Part shown: positions 1-8,466 of the stretch, piece after piece | How the letters are laid out: each line of letters opens with the position of its first letter | How positions within the stretch are numbered: position 1 is the first letter of the stretch | From: Algoriphagus sp. Y33 | Lineage (GTDB): Bacteria; Bacteroidota; Bacteroidia; Cytophagales; Cyclobacteriaceae | Assembly: GCF_014838715.1 (NCBI RefSeq) | Contig: NZ_CP061947.1 | Location: forward strand, 1,922,001 to 1,986,000 | DNA length: 64,000 nt | Reading direction: 5' to 3' | Translations under genes and position numbers: made by a program | Notes under the pieces: model-generated | The model's input: only the letters and a program-made list of their open reading frames with translations | Told to the model about the DNA's origin: nothing | Databases searched by the model: none

Positions 1-2
1 AG

Positions 3-1238
3 GGACAGTATGACTTCAAAAATGAAATAAAGGCCGTAGATCTTTTGGTTGGAGCTGATTTCAGGGATTTCAATATTCATCCCGAAGGGAATAGTTTTTC
101 AAATCCCATTGGGGAAGATCCGTTTGCCACACTTCATTATAAAAAAATAGGTGGGTTTGTTCAGATCAGCAGAAGGTTTTGGCAAGAAAAACTAAAGGTC
201 CTTGTCTCTGGAAGGTTAGACAAAACTCAATATTTTGATGCGAAATTTAATCCACGACTGGCAGCAGTGCTCTCACCAAATGAGCGGCATCATATTAGAA
301 CCTCAGTTCAGAATGGTTTCCGATTCCCTACACTTTTCGAGGCATTCAGCACCGTCAATAACGGAGGGGTAATTCGGTATGGAGGATTGGAACTGATGTC
401 AAAAAACCAACAGCTTTTCGAAAATTCTTATTTAAGGAGTTCTGTGGATGCATTCCAACAAGCAAATACTGCTGACATCAACAACGGCATAGACAGCAGG
501 ACTGCCGTGATCAACAATTCCGGTATCCTTCGCAGGAATGAATACACCTACTTGGTCCCTGAGGAGATCAAAGCAATAGACATTGGATACAAAGCAAATT
601 TACTTGGAAACAGACTGTATTTTGATGTTGACTTTTATTTTAACCGGTACAAAAATTTCATAGACCAAATAGAAATAGCGGTTCCGAAGACAGGAATTAT
701 AGGGAAGGAAGCAGGAGGAATCGATCCTACTTGGTTTGAAATGGAAAGTAATTCCCTGCACACCCGCTACCGCATGTGGACAAATTCCAAGAGCATTTAT
801 GAGAACTTCGGTACTTCTGTAGGAATATCATATAATTTTTATAGAAAAATGGTTATCTCCGGAAACTACAGCCATGCGCAATTGAACAAAGTAGACAATA
901 GAGACAATGGGCTGGAAACTCCCTTCAATACTCCCAAGCATATTTTGAACATGAATCTCACCGATAGAGAATTGATGAGAAACTTGGGGTATAGCATAGC
1001 TTGGAGATTTCAGAGTGCTTTCGAATGGAAAGCCCCTTTGGCCAATGGGATTGTAAAATCCTACCAAACTATTGATGCGCAAGTCTCCTATAAATTTGCT
1101 TTCATTAAAACAGCCTTTAAACTGGGTGGAACCAATTTACTCAATAATCGCTATAGCCAATATACAGGTGGTCCTGAAATAGGCGGGTTTTACTATCTCT
1201 CGCTCACATTTGATGGGTTTTCTCCGATTAATAAATAA
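3..1238 (+). CDS. TonB-dependent outer-membrane receptor, C-terminal part (5' end outside window)
   Basis: The frame is open from the first bases of the window, so only the C-terminal ~410 residues of an outer-membrane beta-barrel are seen. Alternating aromatic/polar strands and the ending (LGGTNLLNNRYSQ, then a short Tyr/Phe-rich last strand) are typical of TonB-dependent receptors. The last ~110 residues closely resemble the end of the 960-residue receptor at 24516-27398 (shared NxxxNL, AWRxQ, DAQVSYK and NNRY positions), so the two are paralogues. The substrate cannot be told. A strong bidirectional hairpin follows about 100 bp downstream. An internal TTG at 45 is not a credible start because upstream codons are open and barrel-like. 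Confidence 0.88.
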   Translation, partial: GQYDFKNEIKAVDLLVGADFRDFNIHPEGNSFSNPIGEDPFATLHYKKIGGFVQISRRFWQEKLKVLVSGRLDKTQYFDAKFNPRLAAVLSPNERHHIRTSVQNGFRFPTLFEAFSTVNNGGVIRYGGLELMSKNQQLFENSYLRSSVDAFQQANTADINNGIDSRTAVINNSGILRRNEYTYLVPEEIKAIDIGYKANLLGNRLYFDVDFYFNRYKNFIDQIEIAVPKTGIIGKEAGGIDPTWFEMESNSLHTRYRMWTNSKSIYENFGTSVGISYNFYRKMVISGNYSHAQLNKVDNRDNGLETPFNTPKHILNMNLTDRELMRNLGYSIAWRFQSAFEWKAPLANGIVKSYQTIDAQVSYKFAFIKTAFKLGGTNLLNNRYSQYTGGPEIGGFYYLSLTFDGFSPINK

Positions 1239-1344
1239 GTTGCCATTAAGAACACTCTGCCTATTTTGATTAACTCCTGCAAAAAAAAATCTACGCTGAG
1301 AGTGCCCTAAAGATGCGGGGTCTAGCGTTTTCAATGAAAAATGG

Positions 1345-1384
1345 GCAAAATAAAACCGCAGTGAGAGCTGCGGTTTTATTTTGC
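1345..1384. terminator. Bidirectional intrinsic terminator
   Basis: A perfect 17-bp stem (gcaaaataaaaccgcag and its complement) with a 6-nt loop. The GC-rich core is flanked by A-rich and T-rich arms, so it can work in both directions. It sits between the receptor end and the convergent dps gene. Confidence 0.85.
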
Positions 1385-1396
1385 CTTTTCTTGAAA

Positions 1397-1885
1397 TTAC
1401 TTGGAGAACATGGTAAACATCCACATTCTTTTCTCAATATCTCCTACAAATTTGGTCAGCATATCAGCAGTGGCAATATCATCAGCCTCTTCCGCTGTCT
1501 TGGCTGCTTTTCGGTGGGATTGCGCCAGAATGCCCAAACCATCAATCACGTGCTTTACACATTCATCTCCGTCGGATACATCGGTGATTTCTTTATGTAT
1601 TGTGTTTTTCAAGTAATCGGAATACGCATGCAGGGGTTTGAAACCAATGGTTACAATTCTTTCCGCCATTTCATCGATGTTTTCATAGAGTTGAGAATAC
1701 AGTTCCTCAAATTTGACGTGCAGGTCAAAGAAGTTTTCTCCCTTCACATTCCAGTGAAATCCCCTTACATTCTGGTAGAAAATATGGTAATCGGAAAGCA
1801 GGTCATTTAGCTTGTCTGATACATTTTTCATGGCTTTGGTATCCAATTTCAAATGATTAGCTAGGGTTGCTTTTGTAGTAGTCAT
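1397..1885 (-). CDS. dps: Dps-family ferritin-like DNA-protection protein
   Basis: A 162-residue protein of normal Dps length. It should oxidise and store iron with hydrogen peroxide and protect DNA in a dodecameric shell. The family signature is visible at about residues 33-75: DYHxFYQNVRGFHWNVKG followed by FxxLHxxFEELY and DEMAERI, holding the His, Asp and Glu ligands of the inter-subunit ferroxidase site. The start ATG is preceded by a plausible promoter at 1900-1931. It is monocistronic, ending at the shared terminator. Stress induction is expected from the family but no known regulator box is certain. Confidence 0.93.
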   Translation of the reverse strand: MTTTKATLANHLKLDTKAMKNVSDKLNDLLSDYHIFYQNVRGFHWNVKGENFFDLHVKFEELYSQLYENIDEMAERIVTIGFKPLHAYSDYLKNTIHKEITDVSDGDECVKHVIDGLGILAQSHRKAAKTAEEADDIATADMLTKFVGDIEKRMWMFTMFSK

Positions 1886-1899
1886 ATGTTAAGTGTGTT

Positions 1900-1942
1900 A
1901 AAATTTAAGATTATGCTTCTATTAGATTCAAGTGGCATGCCA
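1900..1942 (-). promoter_or_regulatory. Candidate dps promoter and palindrome
   Basis: On the minus strand a TTG (-33 type) is followed after 21 nt by TAAATTTT, close to the Bacteroidota -7 consensus TAnnTTTG, 15-20 bp before the dps start. A perfect 10-bp palindrome, tggcatgcca (1933-1942), lies just upstream of the -33 element and could be an operator. This is by eye only. Confidence 0.4.
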
Positions 1943-2148
1943 TAATTGGCAAACCAAAAAAAATGTAGGGCTTTAGAGCACTGAATACACTATGCTATTG
2001 ATGGTTGGTACTCCAATAAAATAAAAGATGAAAAAAGTCTCCCAGTGTCTGCGTAAACCATGAAAAAAAATCCCCAAACCGTTGAAAATTGGCTCATTCA
2101 AGTCCTATTTCATGTTCTGACATCACCTCTGAAGTTCATAAAATTACT

Positions 2149-2856
2149 TTAGCAAGTCTCCCCATCGATCCCGCAGGCCTCGCCATCCCCTTCTGAGATT
2201 TCAAGTGTAGGATTTGCTTTCGCAAATTCGCTCCATGCTTTTGCCAGTGTCTCCTCGAAAACCCCGTCCGGTTGAGCTCCTGAAATTCCAAATTTCCTGT
2301 CCAATACAAAGAATGGTACCCCCTTTACTCCAAGCTGTCGGGATTCGTAGATATCCTGATCTACCTCATCACCAAACTTATCAGAATGCAGCACTCCCAT
2401 GACATTACTTTCTTCCAGTCCAATTTCCGTGGCCAAAGTCAGTAAAACTGCATCATCATCAATATTGAGTGTATCAGTAAAGTATGCCTTAAGCAAGTTT
2501 TCTTTCATCTCATCACCTTTCCCAGTACTTTTTGCCAAGTGCAAAATTCGGTGGGCTTTCTTGGTGTTTGCTACCACGGTTTTGTCCAGATGATATTCTA
2601 AACCTTCTTGGGCAGCCATGTTGGCTACATTTGCGGTGATCTCCCTCGTCTGTTCCAAAGTCCAGCCTTTTGCATCGGCCAGATATTCCTCAGAACTCCT
2701 GTTTGGCTGCGTGATCTGATCAGGATTAAGGAGGAAACTTTTCCACTCGATCTCTATTTGATCTTTGTGGGGGAATTTTGCAATTGCCTTTTCTATTTTT
2801 CTTTTTCCGATGTAGCAAAAAGGACAGGCTACATCAGACCATATTTCTATTTTCAT
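2149..2856 (-). CDS. DsbA-family oxidoreductase, FrnE-like
   Basis: A 235-residue thioredoxin-fold protein with CPFC at residues 11-14 right after the first strand (IEIWSDVACPFC), followed by the long helical insertion and the cis-Pro region GVKGVPFFV of the FrnE/2-hydroxychromene-isomerase-like branch of DsbA. No signal peptide, so a cytoplasmic dithiol-disulfide isomerase role is expected. The C-terminus carries two further cysteines (ACGIDGETC), which FrnE homologues often show. It is a single gene, with a dispersed repeat immediately upstream of its start. Confidence 0.88.
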   Translation of the reverse strand: MKIEIWSDVACPFCYIGKRKIEKAIAKFPHKDQIEIEWKSFLLNPDQITQPNRSSEEYLADAKGWTLEQTREITANVANMAAQEGLEYHLDKTVVANTKKAHRILHLAKSTGKGDEMKENLLKAYFTDTLNIDDDAVLLTLATEIGLEESNVMGVLHSDKFGDEVDQDIYESRQLGVKGVPFFVLDRKFGISGAQPDGVFEETLAKAWSEFAKANPTLEISEGDGEACGIDGETC

Positions 2857-2860
2857 GTGT

Positions 2861-2980
2861 CTATAATTTGGTTTTAAATGGTCATAACTTGTCCCGTGAC
2901 AAAGGAAACGGGACGGAATCCTTGCCAGCGGCAGGCAGGTCGTAGGGTGATAATCATCTTTCGTTGTGACGATTTTGCCA
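2861..2980 (-). repeat. Dispersed intergenic repeat, copy 1 (upstream of frnE-like gene)
   Basis: Read on the minus strand it has the family order: a gtcac end, a gat(g)attat core, a GC-rich palindromic middle (here built on gcctgcc/ggcaggc and gggac/gtccc), ggtcat or its variant, then a tttaaaaccaaattata stretch ending directly at a start codon. The core matches copies at 4886, 9474, 48025 and 48117. Confidence 0.6.
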
Positions 2981-3056
2981 TGCCCTGTTTCATCGCTAGA
3001 ATCTTTAATTAACTTTAGCTAAACTATAAATCAAGCTAAAAGAGTTCAACCAAACC

Positions 3057-3212
3057 GTGAAAACAAAAGAATGCCCATCCTGCGCAATGGAAGTAGATGT
3101 CAAAGCCAAAGTCTGCCCCATATGCCAATTCGAATTCCCACAACGCTCACCATGGATTGCCTGGGTCGCTATTGTACTTCTCTTGGTTTGGATTTTCAGC
3201 TACATTCTGTGA
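3057..3212 (+). CDS. Small zinc-ribbon membrane protein
   Basis: A 51-codon frame starting at GTG that is easily missed. It encodes two CxxC knuckles (ECPSCA and VCPICQF) about 15 residues apart, forming a rubredoxin-like zinc ribbon, then one hydrophobic helix (WIAWVAIVLLLVWIFSYIL) running to the stop. This ribbon-plus-anchor layout is common in tiny hypothetical proteins of Bacteroidota. No function is known. GTG is chosen because no in-frame ATG precedes it; the ATG at codon 11 would destroy the first knuckle. Confidence 0.7.
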   Translation: MKTKECPSCAMEVDVKAKVCPICQFEFPQRSPWIAWVAIVLLLVWIFSYIL

Positions 3213-4141
3213 GACGAATTTCTTTGTAGATGTACTTTGCGGCAAAAAACAAAAAACATTTAAGGGCTTGGACCTGTTGAAATACAGGTACCTCTATGTT
3301 GGCTATGCTATGTGGTAAAGCTATTCAAACCACACAGAATCATAGGACGGACTCATAGTTTTTGCCAGAAATATAGACTTGCTCTATCAGGTAGACCGGT
3401 CGCTTTATGGCTTTCCGGTTATCATTTTTCACCACAAAAGAAACAAAGTACATAAAGTGTAAGACCAAAGCCCCACAGTCTTTCAGACCTGATCATCGGC
3501 ATGGCTGCCGTTCGCATCATCATGAATGGCCTTCAATAACCATCTTTCAGTGAATGAGCTTATGCAGGCTGAAAAATTAATCTCACTTCTAGTCAGATCA
3601 TTTCTATGCTTTTCTATGTGGTTTAAAAAAATGATCAATTTCCAATTCCCAAATTCAATGGTCAAGGGAAAGCCAACTCTAACCTTTGCGCTCCTTGGTG
3701 GACTTTGGGGTTTAAAAAAAAACACAACCTGCAGTTGAACTTTTTCGTATTCGTCACCAAATCACCAAATAATATTCTGAGTTGTACGATATTGGCAAGC
3801 CAGACAGTTGATAATTGTAAATACTGTAAAAAAATCATGTTTGCACTAATATTTTTGCCAAAACACTTGGATTTTCATTGGTAAGGAATGAATTTTGCCA
3901 TCCTATTACGCATGATACAAGTAAATCACATAGCACCCATTTGCACTCGAACTACTTCTGTAGGGTCGAAAGTTGATGCTATTGCTTTTTTCACTCCTAT
4001 AAGGACGTGTAGATTTTTCTATAGGGTTTAACCCTTTGATAAATAATTGTATTCCTACGTGGAGTACTTACCCGCCCAACTATACTTTGATTTATTTACC
4101 AATCTTCCGATTCCGTCGGAATTAACACATGCAAATCCATC
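3213..4141. other. Long gene-poor interval
   Basis: No convincing coding frame here. A hairpin acctgt/acaggt lies at 3272-3289. Between about 3427 and 3722 two segments rich in the phrases accacaaa, caaagtac and (reverse strand) caccaaggagcgcaaagg face each other. They resemble degenerate non-coding repeats scattered in Bacteroidota chromosomes. The last ~110 bp are probably the promoter and leader of the arginine operon, with a small hairpin (ttccga/tcggaa, about 4108-4124) close to the first start codon. Confidence 0.4.
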
Positions 4142-4825
4142 ATGGATAACATTACCTTCCAGATTATTGTAGCAAATGCTTCTCATAAGAATTATTCTAT
4201 TCAGATCACTGAGGAGATGGAGAATTCTGCCAAAGCCCGTGGGACGGGTATAGCCAAGCGTAGCCCGGCTTATGTGGAGACCAAAATGGAAGAGGGAAAG
4301 GCTGTTATTGCATTGACTTCGGATGGGAAATGGGCTGGGTTCTGCTATATTGAAGCTTGGGGACACGGAAACTACGTTGCCAACTCCGGTTTGATAGTTT
4401 CTCCGGAATACAGAAAATACGGTCTTGCCCGTAAAATCAAGAATGAAGTATTCATACTCAGCAGAAAAAAATACCCGGATTCCAAGATCTTCGGATTGAC
4501 TACGGGCGCAGCTGTGATGAAGATCAACTCTGAACTAGGGTATATTCCTGTCTCCTATTCCGATCTTACAGATGACAACGAATTCTGGAAAGGTTGCCAA
4601 AGCTGTATCAACTACGAGATTCTAATGAGTAAAAACAGGCAAAACTGTCTTTGCACAGCCATGCTCTATGATCCCAACTCAAAGAGAAATCATACACAGG
4701 AATTGGCTCTGCGCGATGATTTCAAAAAAGAACTGAAATTATTTGATCGCTGGGTAAGATTAAAGAAATACGTGATGCTTAAATTGAATAAGTCGAAAGA
4801 CACCATTTCAGGCATCTTTTTATAA
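4142..4825 (+). CDS. GNAT acyltransferase, probable first enzyme of arginine synthesis
   Basis: A 227-residue GNAT-fold protein. The acyl-CoA-binding region is SGLIVSPEYRKYGLARKIKNE (about residues 82-102), with the usual V-x-x-x-x-R-x-x-G/A pattern, followed by the hydrophobic C-terminal strand region. As head gene of an operon that contains every other arginine step but no ArgA or ArgJ, it is inferred to acylate glutamate. Because the operon's carbamoyltransferase looks succinyl-specific, the acyl donor could be succinyl-CoA rather than acetyl-CoA; the sequence alone does not decide this. A repeat copy separates it from argG. Confidence 0.7.
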   Translation: MDNITFQIIVANASHKNYSIQITEEMENSAKARGTGIAKRSPAYVETKMEEGKAVIALTSDGKWAGFCYIEAWGHGNYVANSGLIVSPEYRKYGLARKIKNEVFILSRKKYPDSKIFGLTTGAAVMKINSELGYIPVSYSDLTDDNEFWKGCQSCINYEILMSKNRQNCLCTAMLYDPNSKRNHTQELALRDDFKKELKLFDRWVRLKKYVMLKLNKSKDTISGIFL

Positions 4826-4885
4826 ATAAACTCTTCCTTTTGGGAAGCTAAAAACCAGATTTCGATGAAGTCTAGCACGACGAAT

Positions 4886-4998
4886 AATGTCACACACCTT
4901 GTCCCGAACTTCCTTCGGGAGAGGGATAATTATCTATCACGCGGGATTTTCCCGGTCTGCTGCGGCGGACGGGACGGACTATCTAACCATTAAAAAAA
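4886..4998 (-). repeat. Dispersed intergenic repeat, copy 2 (upstream of argG)
   Basis: It begins gtcacacacctt, holds the ggataattat core and GC-rich palindromes (tcccgaacttccttcggga; gtctgctgcggcggac), and ends in an A-rich stretch 7 bp before the argG ATG. Strand is given relative to the 48-kb copies, which read ...ataatcatcccagtgtgtg on plus. It lies inside the arginine operon. Confidence 0.6.
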
Positions 4999-5005
4999 TA
5001 CACGG

Positions 5006-6199
5006 ATGAAAAAAATAGTTTTAGCATACAGTGGAGGCTTGGATACCACATTTTGCGCACTGCATCTTTCCAAAGAACTAGGCTATGAAGTGCACGCAGT
5101 TTTGGTAAATACAGGGGGATTTTCAGAGGAAGAATTGAAAGATATTGAAGAAAGGGCTAATGGCCTAGGTGTGGCATCTTTCAAAACGCTCCATGTGATG
5201 GATACCTATTACAATGAAGTGATCAAGTACCTCGTGTTTGGAAATGTATTGAAAAATCAGACCTATCCACTTTCTGTATCCGCTGAGCGGATTCTTCAGG
5301 CCAAATCACTTGCTGAGTACGCCAAGTCAATCGGGGCAAAAGCTGTGGCGCATGGTTCTACAGGAGCGGGAAATGACCAAGTCCGCTTTGATATGATTTT
5401 CCAGACTATCGTTCCTGATATCGAGATCATCACTCCTATCCGTGATTTGAAATTGAGTCGTGCCGAAGAGATCGAGTACCTGAAGAAGCACGGTGTATCG
5501 ATGAACTTCGAAAAAGCTGCATATTCTATCAATAAAGGCATTTGGGGAACTTCCGTGGGAGGAAAAGAGACCTTAACTTCTTCTGATTACCTTCCTGATG
5601 AAGCTTGGCCTACCCAAGCTACTGCTATTGAACCCTATGAATTGATCCTTTCATTTGAGAAAGGGGAATTAAAGGGAGTTGATGGTAAGAAATATGAGGA
5701 TTCAGTTGAGGCTATTCAGGCTCTTCAGGCATTAGCAGCGCCATATGGCATCGGCCGTGATGTCCACGTGGGAGATACGATCATAGGAATAAAAGGGCGT
5801 GTGGGATTTGAAGCAGCAGCCCCTCTGATTATCATCAAAGGGCATCAGTTGCTGGAGAAACATACACTTACCAAATGGCAACTCTTCTGGAAAAACCAAT
5901 TGGCTGAGTTCTACGGAAACCACCTTCATGAGGGGCACTACCTTGATCCGGTAATGAGAAACTTGGAAGAATTCATGGCCAGCACCCAGACTTACGTAAG
6001 TGGAGAAGTTCGTGTATTACTTCAACCCTATCGATTTACTTTATTGGGAATCAATTCAGAACATGATCTGATGTCCAATAAATTTGGTAGCTACGGCGAA
6101 ATGAACAAAGGCTACACTGCAGAAGATGTAAAAGGTTTTACCCGGATTTTGGGTAATCAAACTTCGATTTTCCACAAGGTAAACTCAGGCAATGACTAA
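5006..6199 (+). CDS. argG: Argininosuccinate synthase
   Basis: A 397-residue protein that joins citrulline and aspartate using ATP. The PP-loop AYSGGLDTT is at residues 8-16, followed by family blocks HGSTGAGNDQVRFD (citrulline/aspartate/ATP contacts) and SINKGIWGTS. Length is normal. The start ATG lies 7 bp after a dispersed-repeat copy. The 3' end overlaps argC by 8 bp, so the two are probably translationally coupled. Confidence 0.97.
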   Translation: MKKIVLAYSGGLDTTFCALHLSKELGYEVHAVLVNTGGFSEEELKDIEERANGLGVASFKTLHVMDTYYNEVIKYLVFGNVLKNQTYPLSVSAERILQAKSLAEYAKSIGAKAVAHGSTGAGNDQVRFDMIFQTIVPDIEIITPIRDLKLSRAEEIEYLKKHGVSMNFEKAAYSINKGIWGTSVGGKETLTSSDYLPDEAWPTQATAIEPYELILSFEKGELKGVDGKKYEDSVEAIQALQALAAPYGIGRDVHVGDTIIGIKGRVGFEAAAPLIIIKGHQLLEKHTLTKWQLFWKNQLAEFYGNHLHEGHYLDPVMRNLEEFMASTQTYVSGEVRVLLQPYRFTLLGINSEHDLMSNKFGSYGEMNKGYTAEDVKGFTRILGNQTSIFHKVNSGND

Positions 6200-7160
6200 A
6201 ATCAAAACAGCGATCATAGGCGCAGCGGGATACACTGGCGGCGAATTGCTTCGTCTGCTGGTTCACCATCCTGCCTGCGAACTGATCTACGTACACAGCA
6301 ATAGCCAGAAAGGCAGAAAAGTAAGTGAAGTCCATCCCGATCTGATCGGAGATTGTGATCTGATATTCACGGATGAAGTGCAGACAGAAGGAATTGAAGC
6401 TGTATTTCTTGGATTACCGCATGGTCAAACCAAAGGCTTCTTAGAACAACATTCCTTTTCTCCCGAGACAGTTTTGATTGATTTGTCTACGGATTTCCGT
6501 GACGAGTCGAATGGCTTTATTTATGGTCTTCCTGAGGTGAATGCGGAGAGAATCAAGTCAGCCAAAAAGATTGCAAACCCGGGTTGTTTTGCTACCGGGA
6601 TTCAATTGGCACTGCTTCCGGCTATCGCAAAAGGCTGGGTAAAAGATACGATACAGATCTCTGGAGTCACAGGAAGCACCGGAGCAGGAAAGAAACTTGC
6701 CGAAACCTCTCACTTCAGCTACAGATCTTCAAATATGTCTGTTTATAAGCTGTTTACACATCAGCACTTAAAAGAAATAAATCAGACTTTCACGCAGGTA
6801 AATCCGGCTTTTTCTTCTGATTTACTCTTCGTGCCTTACCGCGGTAATTTCCCCAGAGGAATCTGGATTACAGCCTATTTTCCTTTTGAAGGAACTCATG
6901 AGGAAGCGGTAACTGCTTACAGGGAATTTTATAAAAATGCAGCATTCACGCACGTTTCAGATCAGGACATTGACATGAAACAAGCGGTGAATACCAATAA
7001 ATGTATCGTTCATGTACAAAAAGAAGCGGGACAATTGGTTATTTATTCTGCTATTGACAATCTGCTGAAAGGAGCCTCGGGCCAGGCTGTACAGAATTAC
7101 AATTTAGCGTTTGGATTGGAGGAGAGGATGGGCTTGAAACTAAAGAGCATAGCGTTCTGA
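6192..7160 (+). CDS. argC: N-acyl-gamma-glutamyl-phosphate reductase
   Basis: A 322-residue NADPH-dependent reductase of the third arginine step. The Rossmann start is AIIGAAGYTGGELLRLL (residues 8-24) and the catalytic cysteine lies in NPGCFATGIQLALLPA. The SGVTGSTGAGK block and the end of the dimerisation domain are intact. It overlaps argG by 8 bp and is followed by a 157-bp spacer before argD. Confidence 0.97.
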   Translation: MTKIKTAIIGAAGYTGGELLRLLVHHPACELIYVHSNSQKGRKVSEVHPDLIGDCDLIFTDEVQTEGIEAVFLGLPHGQTKGFLEQHSFSPETVLIDLSTDFRDESNGFIYGLPEVNAERIKSAKKIANPGCFATGIQLALLPAIAKGWVKDTIQISGVTGSTGAGKKLAETSHFSYRSSNMSVYKLFTHQHLKEINQTFTQVNPAFSSDLLFVPYRGNFPRGIWITAYFPFEGTHEEAVTAYREFYKNAAFTHVSDQDIDMKQAVNTNKCIVHVQKEAGQLVIYSAIDNLLKGASGQAVQNYNLAFGLEERMGLKLKSIAF

Positions 7161-7317
7161 TTAGATATTAGACGTTAGACACAAGATTCAAGACAGATTA
7201 GTGGACGCTCAGAAATTTGCTGTTCACCTTCAGTATTCACTATTTCACAAATCTAGAAATCAATTTACGAAGTTCAGAATGACCCCGTAAATCATATTTC
7301 GTCAATCGTAATTCAAA
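7161..7317. other. Spacer with TTAGAC-type short repeats inside the arg operon
   Basis: Non-coding. Its first 35 bp are a run of near-repeats (ttagatattagacgttagac, then acaagattcaagac) of a simple kind seen between genes in this phylum. No terminator is evident, so the operon probably reads through. Confidence 0.45.
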
Positions 7318-8463
7318 ATGAAATTATTTGATGTATATCCGCTGATTCCCGTGACCATAGCTAAGGCAGATGGTGCTAAACTTTGGGACGAACAGGGACA
7401 GGAATATTTAGATCTATATGGCGGTCATGCCGTCATTTCAATCGGACACACACATCCCCATTATGTAAAGCGGATCAAGGATCAGTTGAATCAGGTCGCT
7501 TTCTATTCCAATTCGGTTCAAATACCCATTCAACAAGAATACGCCGAAAAACTTGGAAATCTTTCCGGCTATCCTGAGTATGAACTTTTTCTGTGCAATT
7601 CAGGTGCTGAAGCAAACGAGAATGCCATCAAGCTTGCCTCTTTTGCGACCGGAAGATCAGGGTTTATTGCTTTCTCCGGTAGCTTTCATGGAAGAACTTC
7701 AGGGGCAGTAGCTTTGACGGACAATCCAAAAATCGTTGCTCCCTGCAATGCACGGGAAGATTTTCATATTCTTCCATGGGCCGATTTGAACGCTGTGGAA
7801 GAGACATTGAAATCCAATGAAATAGCCGGTATAATCATCGAAGGTATCCAGGGAGTCAATGGTATTCAGGTTCCAAGTCCTGATTTCTTGAAAGGATTGG
7901 CTTCTTTAGCCCATCAGTATGGAACGAAATTGATTTTAGATGAGGTTCAGTCAGGCTTTGGACGTACCGGAAAATTCTTTGCCCATCAGTTAGTTGATGG
8001 GATAAAACCGGATATCATCAGCATGGCTAAAGGAATGGGTAATGGTTTTCCGATTGGAGGAATTCTGATTTCTCCTGAGTTTAAAGCCACCTATGGACTT
8101 TTGGGTACTACATTCGGGGGCAACCACTTAGCTTGTGCAGCGGCATTGGCGGTGGTGGAAGTAATTGAAGAAGAATGTCTTCTGTCAAATGCAGCAAAAC
8201 TTGGAGAACAGCTGTTGGAAGAACTAAACGAAATTCCGGAAATCACAGGTATTCGTGGTACGGGATTGATGATAGGCATTGATCTCGACCGGGAAGCCGG
8301 ACCGGTACGCTCAGAATTGGTTAAGAAATACCACATGTTCACCGGAAGTGCCGCAGGAAAGAATACGATAAGACTGCTGCCACCTTTAAATATCGGGTGG
8401 AATCAATTAAATTCGTTTTTATCCGCATTAAAAGAAATATTAAGTCAATCCCCTTCCAGTTAA
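7318..8463 (+). CDS. argD: N-acylornithine aminotransferase (class III, PLP)
   Basis: A 381-residue class-III aminotransferase. The substrate/PLP region GGHAVISIGHTHP, the phosphate contact NSGAEANENAIKLA, the Asp-containing LILDEVQSGFGRTGK and the Schiff-base lysine in ISMAKGMGNGFPIGG are all present. It converts the N-acylglutamate semialdehyde to N-acylornithine. It lies 3 bp before the carbamoyltransferase gene. Confidence 0.95.
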   Translation: MKLFDVYPLIPVTIAKADGAKLWDEQGQEYLDLYGGHAVISIGHTHPHYVKRIKDQLNQVAFYSNSVQIPIQQEYAEKLGNLSGYPEYELFLCNSGAEANENAIKLASFATGRSGFIAFSGSFHGRTSGAVALTDNPKIVAPCNAREDFHILPWADLNAVEETLKSNEIAGIIIEGIQGVNGIQVPSPDFLKGLASLAHQYGTKLILDEVQSGFGRTGKFFAHQLVDGIKPDIISMAKGMGNGFPIGGILISPEFKATYGLLGTTFGGNHLACAAALAVVEVIEEECLLSNAAKLGEQLLEELNEIPEITGIRGTGLMIGIDLDREAGPVRSELVKKYHMFTGSAAGKNTIRLLPPLNIGWNQLNSFLSALKEILSQSPSS

Positions 8464-8466
8464 CCA

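Noticed and set aside
3483..3738. Two overlapping open frames on opposite strands in the gene-poor interval
   Set aside because: No recognisable pattern, located in repeat-like sequence; likely chance frames.
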